Source of the DNA: Prorocentrum cordatum
Taxonomy: Eukaryota > Sar > Dinophyceae > Prorocentrales > Prorocentraceae
NCBI GenBank assembly: GCA_963575745.1
Contig: CAUYUJ010020549.1
Span: forward strand, 237,501-277,500
Direction of reading: 5' to 3'
Length of the DNA: 40,000 nucleotides
Position numbers and translations under genes: made by a program. The notes beneath the pieces were generated by a model. That model was not told where the DNA came from, did not search any database, and worked only from the letters and a program-made list of their open reading frames with translations. Within the stretch, counting starts at the first letter, position 1. Every line of letters starts with the position of its first letter. Below are positions 19,919-29,339 of this stretch, piece by piece.

Positions 19919-20831
19919 GACGCGTGCCTGGCACGCTTGGGCCCCGACGGCGCCCGGTGCACCTGGAGCGCTTGGCACGCGTGGAGCACCTCGTCCCATC
20001 GCGCACATGGGGTCTGTACTGTACCCCAGTAGCTGCCCATCATAGCCGACCAATGAATATGTTGAGGCCCAGGTGTTACTCATGCGTTGGGGGGGCGGGC
20101 GGGAGCGAGCGAAGCAGTTTGAGGGCGGGGAAGGTGTTTCGATCGCTGTTCCCTTTTAATTATTCCGTCGGTCGGACCCCGCGCGGGACTCCCCTCGGCG
20201 AAGCTGGAAGTAACCCTCATCGTCGTCCTCGTGATTGTGGAGGCGTCCTCGCAGTCTCCTCTGCGTCGTTCTCTTCCTCGCCTTGGCGCAGGGTTTTCCT
20301 TCCGCTACCTGCGCTGCCCCCTCCTCGCCTTTTTCTGGTTCATCCCGCGCCACCTCCTCCCCTTCCTCTTGCGTGAGCACGCGTGTCGTTTTCCCTCGGC
20401 GCCGTCGCTGCCTCGGCCAGCGCGGGCGCAATCTCTAGTTGCCACATTGCGCCGCAGCCGCCGGGGCGACCCGGCGGGCCAGGCCGTCGGGGCTACCCCG
20501 CGAGCCGCTGTCGCGCGAGACCTAGCCGCTGGGGGCCCCCCCATGGCTTCGAACGGGGCGCCGCCGCGCTCCGGCGGGAGGCAGCGCGAAGCCCAGCTTT
20601 ACCGCGAGCTGCTCGCCTTGGCCCTGGAACTCCTCGCTCTGACGTCGAGCTCCAGGAGCGCCGCGGCCGCCACTGGTCGTCTAACGTGCCCGCGCGGCCA
20701 GCGCCCTCGCTCCTCGCTTAATCGATGGTGGCGCCCTTGCGCAGCGTCTGGCCCTGCGACAGCGCGGAGGCGAGGCGGGGCGCGCGCGTTGCGGTGGGCC
20801 CCGAGCGGCGCGCGGCGCGCGGCCCCGAGTT
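19919..20831. other. Weakly coding-like stretch, no supported gene
   Basis: A minus-strand frame 20156-20431 is charged (Glu/Lys/Arg, ending SRAGSDRRNN). A plus-strand frame from an ATG at 20543 reads MASNGAPPRSGGRQREAQLY and then becomes Arg/Ala-rich. The first lies on the same strand and downstream of the gene relic at 20832-21412, so it might be its decayed tail. Neither has a recognisable domain. Confidence 0.25.
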
Positions 20832-21412
20832 TTACCGCGTGCGTTCCTGCTCACTGGGCCTGAACATGAGGAGCCTCCGCGCCTGCGCCTCGGCCTGGCC
20901 GTCTTTGTCGGCGCTGCGTCGCAGCAGCTCGGCGACCTCCTGGTAGATCGGAGACTCCTTGACACCGCGCGCCTGCAACCAGATCCCCTGCGGTAGGAAA
21001 CGGCGGCGAAAGAGCTGGCCTGGCGAGCGCCCAATCGCGCCGCTGCTCGTCCTCGGGGTGGAACTCGAAGGACGCGATGATGGCCCGTTGCTCCTGCGCG
21101 AGACCCAACTTCTTCTTCAACTTTTCCTGCGCTGCGGTGGATCGCACCTCCATGCCAACGTGGGCCGGCAAAACGCCGTGGATGTTCCCCATCTTATGCA
21201 TGTTCGGGACGTTCAGGAAACGCCGACCCGCGTCGGGATCGCCCTGAATCGTGTTGCACTCGTCCACGGCCTGCAGGAAAAACGAAGGGCACGCCCAGAC
21301 GCCGTGCGTCGCGACGAACGCGCATGTTGATCCACCTCGCCAGCGTCTCCCAGTAGATACTCATGCCGTAGCCAAGCCGCAAGTTCTCGTGCTGGTGCCG
21401 AGGGTACAGGAG
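20832..21412 (-). pseudogene. Frameshifted relic of a protein gene, possibly of a PIF1-like helicase C-terminal region
   Basis: Coding-like sequence runs through three minus-strand frames. About 21412-21283 gives LYPRHQHENLRLGYGMSIYW and ARRLGVPFVF. A shift at the A5 run 21278-21282 leads to the frame (about 21277-21033) with AVDECNTIQGDPDAGRRFLN, NIHGVLPAHVGMEVR and LGLAQEQRAIIASFEFHPED. A second shift near 21018-21033 leads to the frame with LFRRRFLPQGIWLQARGVKE, SPIYQEVAELLRRSADKDGQ and LLMFRPSEQERTR, ending in TAA at 20832-20834. The pattern 'LP-HVGM-VR...GL-QEQ-A' resembles dinoflagellate proteins I associate with PIF1-type helicases; this identity is from memory and weak. The upstream end stops where the satellite starts. 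Two sequencing errors or introns are alternatives to decay. Confidence 0.5.
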
Positions 21413-22975
21413 TCCGATGACCCGCCTCGAATTCAAACATGAAATGTGGCCCCCATAGGGAGTAGGCTCCCGCCTGAGATTTCCTAGCAATTGATTTATA
21501 AACGAGGCTCCCGAAACTTCCTCCATTGTCAGGCCCCAAGAGCCCAAACGTGACGACAGTTACAATGTTCCGATGGCCCGCCCGGATTAAAAACATGAGC
21601 TGCGGGCCCATTGGGATGGGCTCCCGCTTGAGACGTCCTCGCAATACACTCACAGACGAAGCTCCCGCACTATACTTTCTTTCTCCATACTTAGGCCCCA
21701 GGAGCCTAACAGCGACGACACTTACATCGTTCCGATGACCCGCCTCGGATTTTGAACAAAAGCTGTGGGCCCCATAGGGGAGAGGGCTCCCGCTTGAGAC
21801 TTCCTCGCAGTTCGCTCACAGCCGCCTGATACCTCCTCCTGCTTTAAACCTCAAAGGCCCGATGGACGACACTTAAGCAATTCCCGATGACCCGGATTAG
21901 AACCATGAGCTGCGGGCCCCCGAAGGAGGGAACTCCCGCGTGAGACTTCCTCGCGATTCACAAACGAGGCTCCCGCCTGAAACTTCCTCCATACCCAGAC
22001 CCCAAAAGCCCAGACGTGACGACAATTACAAGTTTTCGATGAACCGCCTCGGACTTCGAATATGAACGGCGGACCCCATAGGGCGGAGGCTCCCGCCCGA
22101 GACTTCGCCGCGATTCAGTCACAGACGAAACTCCCGCCTGATGCCTCCCTCATATTCAGACCGGATGACCCGGTCGGAATATAAACAAAAGATGCGGGCC
22201 CCATAGGGCGGAGGCCTCCGCCTGAGACTTCCTCGCAACTCACTAACAGACGAGATTCCCGCCTAACACTTTTCCCATATTCAGGCCTCAAGGGCCCAAA
22301 CGTGACGACAACTTATAAGTTTCCCGATGACCCGCTCGGGGTTCAAACGTGAATTGCGAGCCCCAGAAGGAAAGGGCTCCCGCCTGAGACTTCCTCGCAA
22401 TTCACTTACAAACGAAGCTCCTGCCTGAAACTTCATCCATACTTAGGCCCCAGGAAGCCAAACATGACGCAGTTACAAGGTTCCGATGACCCGCCTCGGA
22501 TTTCGAATCTGAATTGTGGGCCCCATAGGGCGGAGGTTCCCACCTGAAACTTCCTCGTAATTCACTCACAGACAAACCTCCCGCCTTATATTTCCTCGTA
22601 GTTCACTCACAGACGAACCTCCCGCCCGATACCCCCCCAGATCCCGGCCTCAGGGGCACAGAAGTGCATTTTAAACATGTTCCGATGACCCGCTCGGATT
22701 ACAAGCGTGAGCTGCGGGCCCCATAAGGAGGGGTTCCCGCCTGAGACTTCCTCGCAATTCACTCACACACGAGGCTCCCGTCGGACTGGTGCAGTGCTCC
22801 GACGAGGCACTGTCGGCTCACGAGGCTCCCGTCGGAGCCCACAAGTGACGACTGTTACAGGGTTCCGATGGCCTGCTCGGATTACAAAAATGAATTGTGG
22901 GCCCCATAGAGAGGGGGCTCCCGCCTGAGACTTCCTCACAAGTCACAGACGAGGCTCCCGCCCGAGACGACACAC
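21413..22975. repeat. ~155-bp satellite array, about 10 copies
   Basis: The unit contains TTCCGATGACCCGCTCGGAT, TGCGGGCCCCATAGGG, GGCTCCCGCCTGAGACTTCC, TCGCAATTCACTCACAGACG, a second GAGGCTCCCGCCTGA and CAGGCCCCAGGAGCCCA. The CCCATAG-type block recurs near 21451, 21606, 21771, 21917, 22073, 22199, 22361, 22521, 22719 and 22902, a spacing of about 127-198 with most values near 155. Divergence is high, so the array is old. The half-unit AGGCTCCCGCCTGAGACTTC resembles the core of the ~85-bp satellite (GAGGCTCTCGCTGGAGTCTT). Confidence 0.88.
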
Positions 22976-22983
22976 AGGCAAGT

Positions 22984-23085
22984 GATGATGATGATGATGA
23001 TGGTGGTGATGATGATGATGATGATGAGGAGGAGTATGATTATGTGAGTGATGCTGGTGAGGATGAGGCAGGTGGTGATGATGGT
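22984..23085. repeat. (GAT)n / GATGAG repeats
   Basis: TGATGATGATGATG runs with GGT and GAG variants. A looser GTTGATGATGTT-type continuation appears at about 23395-23460. Confidence 0.9.
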
Positions 23086-23639
23086 GCGTGAATGATTTAA
23101 TGCGTGAAAGAACCACTCAGGAAAAGTGAGTGAGCGAGTGGAAGAGTGAATCAGTTATGCGTGCGTGAGAGTGATCGAGAGAGGGTGCGATGGTGATGTG
23201 AGTGTGGGTGTGAAAGTGAGAAAGAGGCCAAAGAGACCGTCATCAAGAGAGACCGTCATCACGGTCTCTCTCGCAGAGCGAGTGGGTAAGATATGGATGA
23301 AACCAAGTGTTCGAAATAATGTGAATGAGTGGGTGGACGACTTTGCGGCTTGATGGAGATGCTGGGGTAGTGGTAGTGATGGTGAAACATATGACGATTG
23401 ATGCCGATGATGTTGATGTTGGTGATGATTTTGATGTTGATTATGAAGCTGATAATGATAGGAGACGTGGGTGTGAAGAGGAGAGGGTGTGGGAGGACTG
23501 CGCGTGGTGCCCAGAGAAAACAAGAAGCCAACTTAGGATGTGAGGCGTGAAAACCCTCCTTCAAGCGACCGGCAGCCAACCAGATCATTGAGACCCCCCC
23601 CCACCATCCGTCCCCCCAAAAAATAAAATCAACTCAAGG
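23086..23639. other. Single-copy-looking, lower-GC stretch
   Basis: GTGAGTGA-rich sequence with no gene recognised. It holds a perfect hairpin at 23246-23271: AGAGAGACCGT, loop CATC, ACGGTCTCTCT, preceded by a direct copy of AGAGACCGTCATCA. Its role is unknown. Confidence 0.5.
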
Positions 23640-24062
23640 GGAAAATCTTGGGACATGATCGAGGGGGTCGCCAGCACTTTGTGTTGTATTTTGACAAGGA
23701 CGGTGGGGGTGCCTTCGTGTTGCCTGCTTTGCGCAAGACCACCACCTCGGTCAACAACACAATACATAATGCACTTCACGGCCCTGCGATGAGTGTCCAT
23801 TGGTTTTTGACTGGTCAGCGGGTGTGTCAGCATATTGCCTGCTATGTGCAAGCCCACCAGAAGCTATGATGGCCACCCCGCCGCGATCGCGCACGGGATT
23901 TCGACAAGGGCGATAAGGGCCGACACGTTTCCAGATATGTACTGCCACATGCGCAGGCGCCCCTGGCACAATCTGCGCGTGCCCCAGACGTGGTGCACCT
24001 GGCAAGGTTAAAACATGCGGCACACATGGTGCACGTGGGTCACGTGGCGCATCTGGCGCAGG
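23640..24062 (+). repeat. Dispersed repeat J, copy 2 (unexpanded)
   Basis: Colinear with 18907-19245 plus 19821-19918 (see copy 1). Internally it has two related subunits with TTTTGAC-GG and ATTGCCTGC. At the site where copy 1 has about 560 bases of AC/ACGC, this copy reads CCTGGCACAATCTGCG. Confidence 0.7.
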
Positions 24063-24159
24063 TGTGAAAGGATCCTCATTGGCCTCGGAGAGAAAACCAT
24101 CCTCACTCATTGTATTCAGGTTTTGGCTACATTTTGGCCTCCTCGGGGGGGGGGTGCTA

Positions 24160-24330
24160 ATTGAGGAGCCCCCCTTCTCTAATCGAGCTCCTCCAAGATG
24201 GCCCAAGAGGATTGTAAGAGGCGCCCAGGATGCCCCACCAAGATGCCCCCAAAGGGTTCCCAAGAGACCCCTTAAGAGGCCCCCCAAAACACCCAAGACG
24301 CTTACACCCGACGAGGCTCCGAGAGGCATC
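24160..24330. repeat. Short CCAAGAGGCC-type repeats
   Basis: CCCAAGAGG, CCCACCAAGATGCCCCC and CCCAAGAGACCCC units like those at 30.3-32.8 kb. Followed by CCT-rich sequence to about 24470. Confidence 0.7.
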
Positions 24331-24470
24331 CAATAAACCCCTGGCCTTCATGTTCGCCCTACTCCTCTTCCTCATCCGCCTCATCCTCCTCCTCCTCCCT
24401 TTCCCATCTCCCTGCTCCTCCTCCTCCTCCACCTCTTTTTCCTCCTCCTCCTCGTCCTCCTCCTATGGTT

Positions 24471-24880
24471 CTTCCTTCTTTCTTCCACGGCGTGCTCCCC
24501 CCACATGCCTGCTCAAGGCAATTCGCCCCGGGCATCGTTTCTGAATGGGCTGGTGGGGATACTTTTCGGTCGCGGCCGCGCGACAACGGTCTGGCGGCGA
24601 GAGGCAATGTCCGGGGCGGGCGGCACAAAGCGAATTGGCGACCCCAACCGCCACGTTGGCAGGCCGGATCGCACCTGCACAACAAGTGTGCAGTTGCACA
24701 TGCACTGAACAAAATGCTCTGCATTCACCAGCAGGCGCACCTAGGCGCCGCCCTACCTGGTGGGGTTACGCGAAGCGTCTAGAAGGTGCGCGCCACCTTG
24801 AAAACACATCCGGCTCCCGCACTCCACTCGATAACGATATTTGAGGCATGGCGCTCTCGGCCACCCGCGCGCCGCCCCAT
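24471..24880. other. No gene recognised
   Basis: Several overlapping frames with unremarkable composition and no motif. This is the 3' side of the minus-strand RRM fragment, but no continuation of that domain could be followed here. Confidence 0.35.
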
Positions 24881-24884
24881 CCCG

Positions 24885-24975
24885 GTGTCCTCGCGGCTTG
24901 CCCGTCTCTTTGTCGAACATGACGACCGCGTCGACGATGTTGCCGTAACTGGCAGCGATGCTCTCAAGCGGGCAG
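24885..24975 (-). pseudogene. RRM-domain fragment of an RNA-binding protein
   Basis: The minus strand reads SIAASYGNIVDAVVMFDKET followed by GKPRG. This is the first helix, second strand and start of the RNP1 box of an RNA recognition motif (known pattern: helix, YG-I-DAVVM-D-ETG-SRGF-FV). The RNP1 motif breaks off after PRG, where H-R-D replaces the expected F-G-F, and no RNP2 strand is seen upstream in frame. It is an exon piece or a broken copy. Proteins of this type bind single-stranded RNA in splicing or mRNA handling. The short coding-like piece at 25115-25234 lies upstream on the same strand. Confidence 0.5.
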
Positions 24976-25114
24976 GGGGGGAGGGTTCGGCGAGCCCCTC
25001 CCTGCCTCATGCAGAGCGTTCCGTGGCAACTCCATTGGGGCCTCCCGTCACATCTACGCTGGCTCTTGCGAATCGACGCTGGCCGAGGCCACTCGACGCT
25101 AGGTCGACGCTGAT

Positions 25115-25234
25115 CTAATTACGCTGAATCTCCACTTTCTCATCGATGATCAGGCGCTGGTGCACGCCGATGCACTCTGACGACGGAACCTCGAGGACAT
25201 GCAGGGCGCCCAAGAGTGGCCACCGAAAGAACCA
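25115..25234 (-). CDS. Short coding-like fragment (39 codons plus stop)
   Basis: The minus strand gives GALHVLEVPSSECIGVHQRL and IIDEKVEIQRN, then TAG. Third positions are GC-rich and composition is protein-like. It is bounded by an in-frame stop upstream. It may be a terminal exon or relic related to the RRM fragment downstream. No family recognised. Confidence 0.22.
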   Translation of the reverse strand, partial: WFFRWPLLGALHVLEVPSSECIGVHQRLIIDEKVEIQRN

Positions 25235-25249
25235 TCAGTACTCATACAG

Positions 25250-25404
25250 GGCAATTTTCTTTTAATACATGGGATTTAACAAATATGGGATTTTTCATAC
25301 ATGAGGAATTTTTGAATAAATTTATGCATGAACTCATCGTTGTTGTTAATACTAAACCCCTGCATTTTTAATACATGATCCGCACGTGGAGCATGTATTA
25401 AAAA
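25250..25404. repeat. AT-rich island with a near-terminal palindrome
   Basis: TTTTAATACATG occurs at about 25260, and again at 25366 as one arm of a perfect hairpin: TTTTTAATACATG (25365-25377), a 14-base spacer, and CATGTATTAAAAA (25392-25404). The AT content contrasts sharply with the flanks. The first TTTTAATACATG and the final CATGTATTAAAA could be terminal inverted repeats of a ~145-bp element. Confidence 0.65.
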
Positions 25405-26340
25405 CGGCACTGTACGCCCCCGCCTCCTGATTGACCGGGCGAATCGTGCCCCGCTTGCGGCCAGCTGTGCACTGTGCAGCCAGATCCCGCCCCCGGAGGC
25501 TCAAACTCGGACCCACCTGCCGCCCTTCCAGGAGCCGCGAGCGCGCAGCGCTTCGGGACGCCGCAAGGAAACCGCCACGCGCGAATGCCTGACGCAAGCA
25601 GCACGACAGCGAGCACGTGAAAGGGCGGCGCGCAGCGGCGTGCAGAGGGCCGCGAGGAGGGGGGGGGGCGGGGCGCGGGGACTGTTTTCTGAGGTCCCTT
25701 CGCGGAGGCCTCGGGAATCCCAGGAAGGGCCGACAACTTCTCGAGACCCCCTTGCAAGATGGCCCGCTTCCAGCGGGGGGCCGGACAGAGGCACGGCAGA
25801 TGCGCATAGGGTACGACATCCAGCTGCTGGCAAGGCATCTGGGGACACAGTTGTCCTCGTCTTTGAACTTCGTGACGGGCTCAAGGGCTTCTGTGGGCCC
25901 GCAAGATCATGGGAGGATACGACATTTCCACGGGACCTCTGCTGGCACAGCTTGCCTGCTGCGCTCATATAAATATAATAACATAACACATTATCATATG
26001 AGGCATCCGTTGTGTCTTCATTGCGCTGGTCGCGCCCGCATAATTGTAACCGATCTTGTTGTATCGATGCCTACAGGCAGTCCCGCGCGGGCCCGGCGCG
26101 CATGTTTCGCTCGCCGAGTCGCGTGAGAGCGGCAGCGGCAGCAAGGGTCGCGCGAGAGCGAACGAAGTGCTGTCCGCGCCCAGAAGCCTCACAGCGCGTG
26201 CGTGCCAGAAGGCAGATTTGCTGTCGCGCGGAGCGTGGTTCGCCATCGCAGGGCTCGTCGGAAATCGAGCCGCCCGAAAGAGGGCTTAAATGATCTCGCC
26301 GCAACGCCGCGCATGCGCTCTCACTGCAATCATCACTTTG
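25405..26340. other. No supported gene; ordinary-looking sequence
   Basis: Overlapping frames on both strands. A short plus-strand piece near 25838-25972 (GDTVVLVFELRDGLKGFCGP) is mildly protein-like and ends TAA just before an AT-rich patch (ATATAAATATAATAAC). Too little to call. Confidence 0.3.
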
Positions 26341-26546
26341 GACGCCCGAGGTGGGTACGGAAAAAATTGGTACAATGCCCAACAACAAATGCTGTCCCAA
26401 ACCAACAGCGGCCGCTGTTGGGCAGGGGGCCTTCTGTCTCCAAATGGACACAGGCCACGGCGGCGCGGACAGCGAGTCCTGCTCAAAAGGAACAGGAACT
26501 GCTGTTGAGCATTGTGCCCATTCTTTCCGTGCCCATCTCGCTCGCT
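26341..26546 (+). mobile_element. Fold-back element family E, copy 1
   Basis: The left arm contains GGTGGGTACGG, AATTGGTACAATGCCCAACA and ACAAATGCTG. The right arm contains the inverse: CTGCTGTTGAGCATTGTGCC, then CATTCTTTCCGTGCCCATC. Near the middle is a perfect 20-bp palindrome, CCAACAGCGGCCGCTGTTGG (26402-26421). A larger copy is at 39249-39672, fragments at 3078-3166 and 3399-3485. It abuts element B, which starts 8 bases downstream. Confidence 0.65.
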
Positions 26547-26554
26547 CAGAATAG

Positions 26555-26804
26555 AGGCCTCCTGGATGGGGTCGGAGTAGATGGGGTCGGAGGACCGCGC
26601 CGCATCGCCGATACATCGGCGATACATCGGCGATGCATCGGCGATGCATCGCCGATGCACCGGCGATGAGGCGTCGACGACAGCGATGTATCGGCGGCGT
26701 CGGCGTGGAGAAAATCGGGCTCCGCATCGAGCCGCATCGTCGATGCATCGGCGATGCGGCGCGATCCTCCGACCCCATCTGCTCGGACCCCATCTAGGAG
26801 GCCT
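26555..26804 (+). mobile_element. Fold-back element family B, copy 2 (250 bp)
   Basis: Terminal inverted repeats of about 58 bp, matching at about 54 positions by eye: AGGCCTCCTGGATGGGGTCG, then GATGGGGTCGGAGGACCGCG at the left, and the inverse ending CCCCATCTAGGAGGCCT at the right. The interior is a run of ATCGGCGATGC and inverse units. Copy 1 is at 112-286. No coding capacity. Confidence 0.85.
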
Positions 26805-27069
26805 AAACAGAATCACCCCACTCCGAGGGAAGAGGCGGCCGCAGAGCCGGTGCACACCTGCCGAAGTACCTCCGGAGCACCTCGAGCGTGGCGGTGGGCC
26901 TGGCTGGGCGGAGGCCGGGGAGGGACGCGGGGAGCCGGCAGCCTCCCCGGCTGCTGCGGGGGGCGCGGGGGGTGCGGGGGGGGGGGAAGCGAGGAGGTGG
27001 CCCTTCTCCTTGGCTCCGTACCTCCTTCCTTCCCTCCTCCTTGGCTCCTTCCTCCTTTCTCTCCCTCCC
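26805..27069. other. No gene recognised
   Basis: GC-rich flank with runs of G (about 26967-26980). The first bases resemble the flank of element B copy 1. Confidence 0.4.
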
Positions 27070-27350
27070 TCCCTCTTTTCTTCCTCCTCCTCCTCCCTCC
27101 TCTTCCTCCTCCTCCTCCCTCCTCCTCCTCTCCTCCTCCTCCTCCTCCTCCTCCTCCTCCTCCTCCTCCTCCTCCTCCTCCTCCTCCTCCTCCTCCTCCT
27201 CCTCCTCCCTCCTCCTCCTCCTCCTCCTCCTCCTCCTCCTCCTCCTCCGCCTCCTCCTCCTCCTCCTCCTCCTCCTCCTCCTCCTCCTCCTCCTCCTCCT
27301 TCCTTCTCCACCTCTTTCTCTTTCTCCTCCTGCTCCTCCTCCTCTTCCTC
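27070..27350. repeat. (CCT)n tract
   Basis: Long TCC/CCT run with occasional CCCTCC and CCGCCT interruptions. It keeps three forward frames open as Pro, Ser or Leu runs. Confidence 0.97.
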
Positions 27351-27379
27351 CTCCTCCTCTTATCCTCCCCCTTCGAAAA

Positions 27380-27393
27380 CCATTTTGGCTCAA
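27380..27393 (+). other. Relic of the dinoflagellate spliced leader
   Basis: CCATTTTGGCTCAA is identical to 14 of the last 15 bases of the conserved 22-nt dinoflagellate leader; the final G is C here, and the preceding seven bases do not match. The leader is added to mRNAs by trans-splicing, so a copy in genomic DNA points to an mRNA that was reverse-transcribed and reinserted; such relics are described for dinoflagellates. By a rough estimate a chance match of this length is expected about 0.0003 times in 40 kb on both strands. Plus-strand coding-like sequence follows at once. Confidence 0.55.
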
Positions 27394-27394
27394 C

Positions 27395-27667
27395 GTTTTG
27401 GCTGTCCCCGACAATGATACGGATACTACTGATCCGCGGCTAGCCCAATGCGTTCAGGCCCTGTGCAACGCTTTCCAAGGGTACGTCTTTCGCTTTCTTG
27501 TCCACGCCGAGCTGCGCGTTGGTGTGAAGGCAAATAATCACGGCCAGCTCTTGGTTCCGAAGGGCCCTCCTCTTGGTCTTCGGACAGCTATGGGTTACGA
27601 GCGAAGACGCGAGAGTGCTGAGCCTTGCTGTTGCAAATTGTGCAAACAAGAGTTTGCCGACACGCCA
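27395..27667 (+). CDS. Possible retroposed coding fragment after the leader relic
   Basis: About 90 in-frame codons from 27395 to TGA at 27665-27667: VLAVPDNDTDTTDPRLAQCV, then FQGYVFRFLVHAELRVGV and a C-terminal CCCKLCKQEFADTP with closely spaced cysteines. There is no ATG at the start of this stretch; the frame is open upstream only through the CCT tract. No family recognised. A minus-strand frame (27440-27688) is also open, which lowers confidence. Confidence 0.3.
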
Positions 27668-28541
27668 TGAATCATCAGGTCTGATCACATGTGGTGTCCA
27701 CAGCGCGGCTCACCCAAGAACTCAACGTTCAAGTCCAGAGCCCCAAAGAACTGCCAACCACTCGCGCGCTCGCCATGCAATCAGCTCGCGAGCAAGCAGT
27801 GGTGCGGCAACTGGAGAGGTTCTTCAGAAGAAGGCTCACAGCTCAAAGGGGCTAAGGAGGAAGCGGCAGCGGCGGCAGCAACGCTTGAGACTGACGCGAT
27901 CGCGTCCAGCATCTTGCGAGCATTGTCGCGGCGATGGGCGTCGGCAGCCAAGGTGAAAATCACCGATCACATAGGTTCCTGGTCGAGAAGCACAGGCTGG
28001 AAGTCGAGATCGGACTCGGACTCGGACTTGCCATAAAAAAGCCAGCGGGGGCAGATCATTAGAAGACAGGGAGAGAAGCAACAAGGATGCCAGCAAGAGA
28101 AACAGCTTGCACGGTATACGATAAGCTGCAATGCTCACACAATCTGGGTGTGGGAAGTGCTCTGGCAACCCCAGGGCGTCCAATCAACGAAATTGCCTTT
28201 CGGGGCCGGCCCTAACATGCACACGGACAGTTAGTCCCTCTACATGGGATGAGTACTCCGCGCGGTTGAAACACCACTAGAATTCCTAAACCTGATCATG
28301 CATGCTCGTACTGTCTACACCTATGCTGTTACATTGTGCTGGGGCGTTGTGCGTGTCAATGGAAACCATATTAAGCACAACGACAATATGGAAGAGAGAA
28401 GAAGATCATTCAGATAGGGTGTAAAATTAATGCCGACATGCTCTGAGGGTCAGAGGTGAATATTATGTCTGAAGCTGCTTTTCTTGCAAGACATCGGCCG
28501 CCCATATTTTCTTCGGTCTGCTTGGCTGTCGCCGTGCTTGC
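27668..28541. other. No supported gene; partly AT-rich
   Basis: A plus-strand frame 27689-28036 includes an alanine run and the segment LETDAIASSILRALSRRWAS, mildly protein-like. From about 28050 to 28480 the sequence is lower in GC and has no open frame of note. Confidence 0.3.
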
Positions 28542-28911
28542 TATTCGTCGTTCTCCGGCGGGTCCCGCAATGGAGTTTTCTGCATCCACGAACTAGTTCC
28601 TTTGTCGCCATCCGAAAAACACGCTTACTTTTACGCCGCCTCTTGGCCATCCACCGAGTCAATACGCCGCAACTGTTTCACGCTGTCTTCCTCTGTTCTC
28701 GTAGCTCTTGGTATCCGTTCCGCAAAGGGTTCAAATGCATCTTCTTCTGGTTTCTCGGCCCGTCCGACGGCCGAGATCCAAGCCGACGAACGCCTCGAGG
28801 CCGACGGGAGGGCAGCCGCGGCACCGGCGTTTGCTGGCCGCCCCGCGGCCCCACCTCGGACGGACCCCAGGTCGGCACTGCCTTCCTGGGGGTGCGAGGG
28901 TCTTGTCTTCC
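28542..28911 (+). CDS. Possible coding fragment ahead of a CCT tract
   Basis: In-frame from about 28542: YSSFSGGSRNGVFCIHELVP, then SEKHAYFYAASWPSTESIRR, then an Ala/Arg/Pro-rich stretch running into the CCT repeat. The first 70 codons have a protein-like mix. There is no start codon I can defend and no family match. It may be a relic truncated by the repeat. Confidence 0.2.
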
Positions 28912-29003
28912 TCCTCCTCCTCCTCCTCCTCCTCCTTCCTCCTCCTTCCTCCTCCTCCTCCTCCTCCTCCTCCTCCTCCTCCTCCTCCCTCCTCCTCCTC
29001 CTC
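28912..29003. repeat. (CCT)n tract
   Basis: Pure and near-pure CCT units with a few CCTT interruptions. Confidence 0.97.
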
Positions 29004-29089
29004 CTGATGGCCTATGGGCCCCGAGGGTGTTGGTATACGGCACGGGGTGGCCGCTTCCCTGCGGAGCACAACCACTGAGGGATAGCTCA

Positions 29090-29295
29090 TCCTCATCCTC
29101 CTGCTTCCTCCTCCTCATTCCTCCTGCCTCCTCCTCCTTCTCGTCCTCCTCCTCCTCCTCCTCCTCCTCCTCCTCCTCCTCCTCCTCATGCTTCCTCCTC
29201 ATTCCTTCTCCTTCTCCTCCTCCTGCCTCCTCCTCCTGCCTCCTCCTCCTCCTCCTTCTTCTTCCGCCTCCTCATCCTCCTCCTGCTCCTCCGTC
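29090..29295. repeat. (CCT)n tract with CTG/TTC interruptions
   Basis: Longer and less pure than the tract at 28912, with repeated CTGCCTCCTCCT blocks. Confidence 0.95.
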
Positions 29296-29339
29296 GTCCT
29301 CTCTCGTCACGCCACCAGACGCGTCGGTAGGACGGAAGG

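Noticed and set aside
24110-24150. Second spliced-leader relic (GGTTTTGGCTACATTTTGGCC)
   Set aside because: Only nine bases (CATTTTGGC) match the leader in a row; expected by chance.
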